Below, piece after piece: positions 60,050 through 64,000 of a DNA stretch of 64,000 nucleotides (within the stretch, counting starts at the first letter, position 1; each line of letters begins with the position of its first letter). The notes beneath the pieces are model-generated. The model was not told the DNA's origin and did not search any database. It was given only the letters and a program-made list of their open reading frames with translations. The translations under genes and the position numbers were made by a program. Source of the DNA: Cryptomeria japonica. Lineage: Eukaryota; Streptophyta; Pinopsida; Cupressales; Cupressaceae. The stretch covers positions 565,889,010 to 565,953,009 of the forward strand of contig NC_081413.1 in assembly GCF_030272615.1 (NCBI RefSeq), given 5' to 3'.

Positions 60050-60550
60050 CTAATCTGCAATGACTTGCCCTTTGATAGCTTTACAGTCCACATAATCAAT
60101 ATCAAATTCACTTAGAATCATCACCCATTTGGCTAAGCGACCTGTCAATGCTACCTTGCTAAGTAAGTACTTGGGTGGATCAATCTTTGCAATGAGTTGT
60201 ACTTTGTGTGTTAACAGATAGTGCCTCAATTTAGTGGCTGCTAAGATTACTACTAGACAAGCCTGCTCAATAGGTGTGTAATTGAGTTCATAGCCAACCA
60301 GTGTGCGAGAGATGTAGTACACAGCACACTCTTTTCCTTCTACATTATGTTGTGCCAGTAGTACACCCAATGCTGTACTTGTTGCTGAGATATAGAGCAA
60401 TAATGGTCTACTTGGATCTGGTGGCATCAGCAATGGTGGATTCATGAGATAGTCTTTAAGTACCTGAAATGCTTGTTGGCATTTGGCATCCCACTGAAAG
60501 CGGATATTCTTGTGTAGCAGATGTGTGAATGGTTGGCACTTATCAGCCAA
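60050..60550 (-). pseudogene. Tat2 first RNase H (gypsy-type)
   Basis: Continues RT after a TGA at 60563-60565 (CGA-to-TGA likely). CQPFTHLLHKNIRFQWD is the connection. LLLYISATSTALGVLLAQ occupies the position of the first RNase H motif, where the first catalytic Asp is replaced by Ser, as in Tat1. CAVYYISRTLVGYELNY and CLVVILAATKLRHYLL follow. It ends in GQVIAD and a TAG. Loss of this Asp in both elements fits the idea that the second RNase H has taken over. Confidence 0.82.
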
Positions 60551-60565
60551 TTGTGCAATGAATCT

Positions 60566-62428
60566 TCAGATGGATTGAAGCCACCCTTGTAATGTCCTTA
60601 GCTGACTGATATTCTTTGGAGGTGGCATGTCCATGATTGCCTTAACCTTTGCTGGATCGACCTCAATGCCTTTGCTTGAGACAATGTATCCTAGAAGCTT
60701 CCCGGAGGTCACTCCAAAGACACATTTCTTTGGGTTGAGTCGAACATGGTATTGTTCCAGTCTATCACAGATTTTATCTAAGATGTGGAGATGCCCATCT
60801 CTAGTGAGTGATTTTGCTAGTAAGTCATCCACATAATCTTCCATCACAGTATGCACCATGTCATGGAAGATGGTGGTCATTGCTCGTTGATAGGTCGCTC
60901 CAGCATTTTTTAGACCAAAAGGCATTACATTCCAGTAGTATGTGCCCCATGGACATGTGAAGGCTGTCTTATGTTGATCTTCAGGTGCGATCTTTATCTG
61001 ATTGTAGCCGGAAAATCCATCCATGAGTGAAAGCATCGCATGGCCTGCTGTTAGATCCACTATGATGTTGATATTTGGTAGGGGGAAATCATCCTTAGGA
61101 CATGCCTTATTTAGATCTCTGAAGTCAGTACAAATGCGGATGCCCCCTTTTGGTTTGCCAACTGGTACGATGTTGGAGATCCATTTTGCATAATCAATTG
61201 GCCTAATGAAACCAACATCCAGGAGTTTCTTGAGTTCTGTTTTGACTAGCACTGCAATCTGGGGATGCATCTTATGAAGCTTCTGCTTGACAGGTTTGGC
61301 TCCTTCTGCTACGGCGAGGTGATGCATGACTAAATCAGGATCAAGCCCAGGCATGTCTGCATATGACCATGCAAAGTTGATTTGACACTGCTGGAAGAAC
61401 TCTATAAATTTAGGCTGTTCCTCTGGGGTGAGAAGAGATACCAAATGTATGATATGAGGGTTTTCAAGAGTCCCCACATTGTATTCTTTGGTCTCCTCAA
61501 TGAGAATCATTGACCGTTCCTGTTGTGCATTAGCAGGGAGAATTTCAAACCCTTCATCCTCAGGCGCCTCAGAGAGGTTTTCACCATTAGATACGCTCTT
61601 TCTTTTTACTTTTGTTGGATCAAACAGCGCCACAGTGTGGTTTTCACTGGAAGATCCATTTTTTATTGTTATATTTTTACAGCTGAAGGGTTTGGCATCC
61701 GCCCCAAAGTATGTTGTGCTATTAAGTTCAATGGCGAATCCAGCTTTGTGATCCCCGCTTGGTAGATTATCCCTTAATTCCAAAAAGTCAATGATAGCCT
61801 CATCGTTTTGGAAGAGGTCAAGACATGGAGGATTTGATTGGTTCCATTCGATGAGTTCAGGGTGGATAATGGGCATTACTTCATCGATTAGGTTAAGTTC
61901 GTTAGAGGTATCAGTGAGGGTTAAGACTGTGTGGTGAAGGTTGTTGATGGTACTCTCCCTGTCAGAATCAGGCGTAGGATGAGACGTAGGGTCTGTGGAA
62001 GATGTTTCCAGCTCAGGAACCCAAGTGGTCTTTATCTGTGCTTCTCCGTAAATAGAGATGTCTTTGCGTGGTGGAGGTGGTGATGTGTCTTCCTCATCTG
62101 AAGTGTTAAGCTGTACAGAATCAAATTCCCACTCATGTGAGTCGGTCTCTGAGTCACTTTCCAGCATCCGATTGCTATACCATACTGGGATGTCTTTGGA
62201 GTTAAACACTGCTGGTATGATTGGTTTATGTACCTTTGTAGTGATCGGTGTTGCAGGAATTTTGATGGGGATTAAAGGATTTGTTACTGGAAGTATCGGC
62301 AGTGTTGACTTAGTAGCTTCGGTTGGAACGGCTGGTGTCATAGATGTTGCTGCGAGTTCTGATACAGTTGTTGCGACAAATGGTGTGGTAGAGGGGATTA
62401 CTGGTTCATTTGATGGAATGAATGACAT
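60566..62428 (-). pseudogene. Tat2 pol: linker and reverse transcriptase
   Basis: A 620-codon open frame, itself continuous with sequence upstream of the ATG at 62428. Residues 1-370 are Pro/Thr- and acid-rich linker (STLPILPVTNPLIP; EEDTSPPPPRKD). RT spans about 385-600: MHPQIAVLVKTELKKLLDVG, RICTDFRDLNKACPKDDFPL, LMDGFSGYNQIKIA, FTCPWGTYYWNVMPFGLKNA and the catalytic YVDD at about 532, then LGYIVSSKGIEVDPAKV. A TGA closes it inside the thumb (LQSI). RT motifs are complete. It shares strong similarity with Tat1 throughout. Confidence 0.88.
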
Positions 62429-62952
62429 TGATGACGGTTGTGGTGGGGTTGTGAGCCTTGATGGGACAGTGGGGATAGTGCTTGATGGTGCTTTGATTAT
62501 GAAAGGTGTCTTATTTACAGTAGGTGGGCAAAACAGTTTGCTGGGTTGTCCTTTGAATTTGAGTTTAGGAAGGATCTCTTTTTCAAAGCCTAGGCCTGTA
62601 TTACCTTTGGGCTTGAATTCTGGCAGCAGTGGTTCATGTCACCCTTGTTTGCAGTATCCCAAAGCACTCTGACCATCATATCCCATTCTTTGCATGATGA
62701 GGAGGCCTTTACCATACTATTCCGTAGGAAGTGTAACTCGTGGTATATCAGTGGTGATGGGATCTTTATAGTGTAACTCTTTCCAAGGATGAAAGGCGTC
62801 AAAGCACATGTTGGCATGATCAGTGGTTGCTGGAGCAACTGTGGTGGTTTACCATATGTTCTAGGGGAAGTGGGCATCTGTCCCACACAAAAGAGTTGAC
62901 TCAAGTTGTATTCCCCGAGACCTTCCTCTGCGACTTTCATCTTAAGCTTTTC
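62429..62952 (-). pseudogene. Tat2 linker with G-patch-like motif
   Basis: Near 62715-62630 the minus strand reads YGKGLLIMQRMGYDGQSALG, then YCKQG, a stop, HEPLLPEFKPKG and GLGF. This fits a G-patch (hydrophobic-hydrophobic, MGY, GQ-ALG, QG). The equivalent in Tat1 is MGYTRTDPIGKRKEGISEP. The rest is Pro-rich (FCPPTVNKTPFIIKAP). TAA near 62953 and TGA after KQG interrupt it. Confidence 0.55.
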
Positions 62953-63939
62953 TTACTTGGGTATAGGGGTGTTCGAACTGGCAAGAGAGGCAGGACTTAC
63001 ATATGATGTGGAGGAAATGGCTTCCCTATTATTAGGAACAGTAATCTCTGGTTGATGGTTGATATTATGGCAAAAAGCAAAGGGATTTGCATTGCCTAGG
63101 ATTGTGAACTCTGTACCGTTATGTGGGAACTTGATACATTGATGGTAGGTGGATGGAACGACTTGCATGGCATATATCCAAGGTCTCCCTAATAATAGAT
63201 TGTATGGCAGAGGAAGGTCCAGAACCTGACAGATGATGTGTTTTACCACAGGGCCCACTCGGATTGGTAGTACCACAGCTCCTTTGGATGAACGCTCTGC
63301 ATCATCATAGGCCTTGATGGTGATCTTATTGCGAGGATCCACTGATTCTATTGCATATCCCAATGCTGTGACCAACTATAGTGTACAAATATTTAGGCCT
63401 GCTCCATTATCAATCAAGACTCGCTTAATCCTGTGTTGGTTGATAAAGCCTTCAATGTGTAGCGAAGCATTATGAGGTTGTTGGAAAGAAGAGTTGTCAC
63501 TTTCAGAAAAAGTGAGACAAGGTGATGACTTTAGATTTCCAACCATGGCTTGAAATTGGTCTGTATTTAGGTTTGCAGGGACTGACGCCTCTTGGAGTGC
63601 TTGATCCAAGATTGTTTTATGAGATGGCGATAGGCGCAAAAGCTCTAAAATGGATATGAGCGCAGGGGTTTTATCTAATTGTTCCACAAGATTGTACTGC
63701 TTTGGGATGGAGGTGGTGCCTTGTGGAGCTGCCTTTATGGTGACCTTGCCACGACATGTAACAACATTGCAATTTGAGTTGGGATTTTTGAAGGTTATAG
63801 TTGCAATTTGTTCACTGGCATCATACAGGTGATTTACAGTGTAGTTATACGCAGCCTGTGTATAATCAGTGGTATCAGTGCCTCGCCTAGAAGTGGAAGG
63901 ACCCCTTTGATCTTGTGATGGAAGTGGATTCTTGAACAT
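62953..63939 (-). pseudogene. Tat2 retropepsin-like protease and upstream Gag-Pol linker
   Basis: The right-hand part (63939-63376) ends VLIDNGAGLNICTL, the active-site loop with Asp177 and DNGAG in place of D-S/T-G-A/S; a TAG follows directly. The left-hand part (63375-62953) has AIESVDPRNKITIKAYDD, VLPIRVGPVVKHIICQVLD and LPYNLLLGRPWIYAMQV, the second half of the protease, and ends with a stop after PIPK. Upstream is NYTVNHLYDASEQIATI and a linker LELLRLSPSHKTIL also seen in Tat1. Gag lies beyond the window. Confidence 0.8.
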
Positions 63940-64000
63940 TAGATGATCATTATTGGTCGTTTTTGGGTCATGTCCTTCAATTTCAATTTCTCCTTGATCA

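Larger units (their letters stand above)
51011..64000 (-). mobile_element. Tat2: Tat-lineage Ty3/gypsy element, 5' end beyond the window
   Basis: The 3' LTR is at 51011-52453, and pol is read on the minus strand (63939 to 58210) in the order protease, G-patch-like linker, RT, RNase H, second RNase H, integrase. Gag and the 5' LTR lie right of 64000. Pol is far better kept than in Tat1: two nonsense codons and one frameshift after 62428, plus two stops in the protease and linker. Between integrase and the 3' LTR sits an antisense, intron-containing plant-mobile-domain ORF (52868-55344). Extra ORFs in this place and orientation are known for the Tat group. Confidence 0.88.

Overview
The window looks like gene-poor, repeat-dense nuclear DNA from a seed plant with a very large genome. 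It carries Tat-lineage Ty3/gypsy elements with a second RNase H, a copia element primed from initiator tRNA-Met, RNase H-bearing plant LINEs, tRNA-derived SINEs, hAT elements, and fragments of plant-only families (DRM methyltransferase, B3 domain, plant mobile domain). A conifer or other gymnosperm is a reasonable guess from the style of the elements, but nothing here proves it. I see no intact host gene; every coding region carries stops, frameshifts or missing parts.

Layout, left: 1-288 is a DRM-type methyltransferase fragment, 1158-3262 a LINE with its RT core missing, 3498-4274 (minus) a broken B3-domain gene, and 4795-5300 (minus) a LINE RT fragment. From 7148 an unrecognised multi-exon gene (copy A) runs to 9450. 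Its last exon lies at 31911-31975, because a 22.3-kb Tat element (Tat1, minus strand, 9496-31837, target duplication CATAG) sits in the final intron. Tat1 itself holds a 9.1-kb copia-type element (11874-20966, minus, target duplication AGTTT). That element has no recognisable pol; it has a gag and a decayed ORF of about 1,100 codons, and a further LTR (16610-18053) is inserted in it. Nest order: copy A, then Tat1, then copia, then the LTR.

Middle: copy A is followed by a tandem array with a period of about 360 bp (32562-33545). A second, diverged copy of the same gene (copy B, 41880-43715) is followed by a related array of the same period (44430-45600). The shared layout of gene, 3' flank and array at two places is the most unusual thing in the window and suggests an undescribed repeated, possibly mobile, unit. 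Between them lie two related hAT-like elements (35493-35631; 38817-39604 with a perfect 8-bp duplication), a 400-bp direct-repeat pair and AT-rich DNA. From 46.5 to 51 kb are a GT/GA microsatellite, three SINE insertions and a LINE RNase H fragment.

Right: from 51011 past the window end is a second, younger Tat element (Tat2, minus strand). Its pol (58210-63939) is interrupted by only a few nonsense codons and one frameshift. Between pol and the 3' LTR, on the opposite strand, it carries an intron-containing ORF with a plant mobile domain and its own TATA-like box; the intron holds about 14 copies of a motif around AGCGCTATTG. Tat1 lacks this antisense module.
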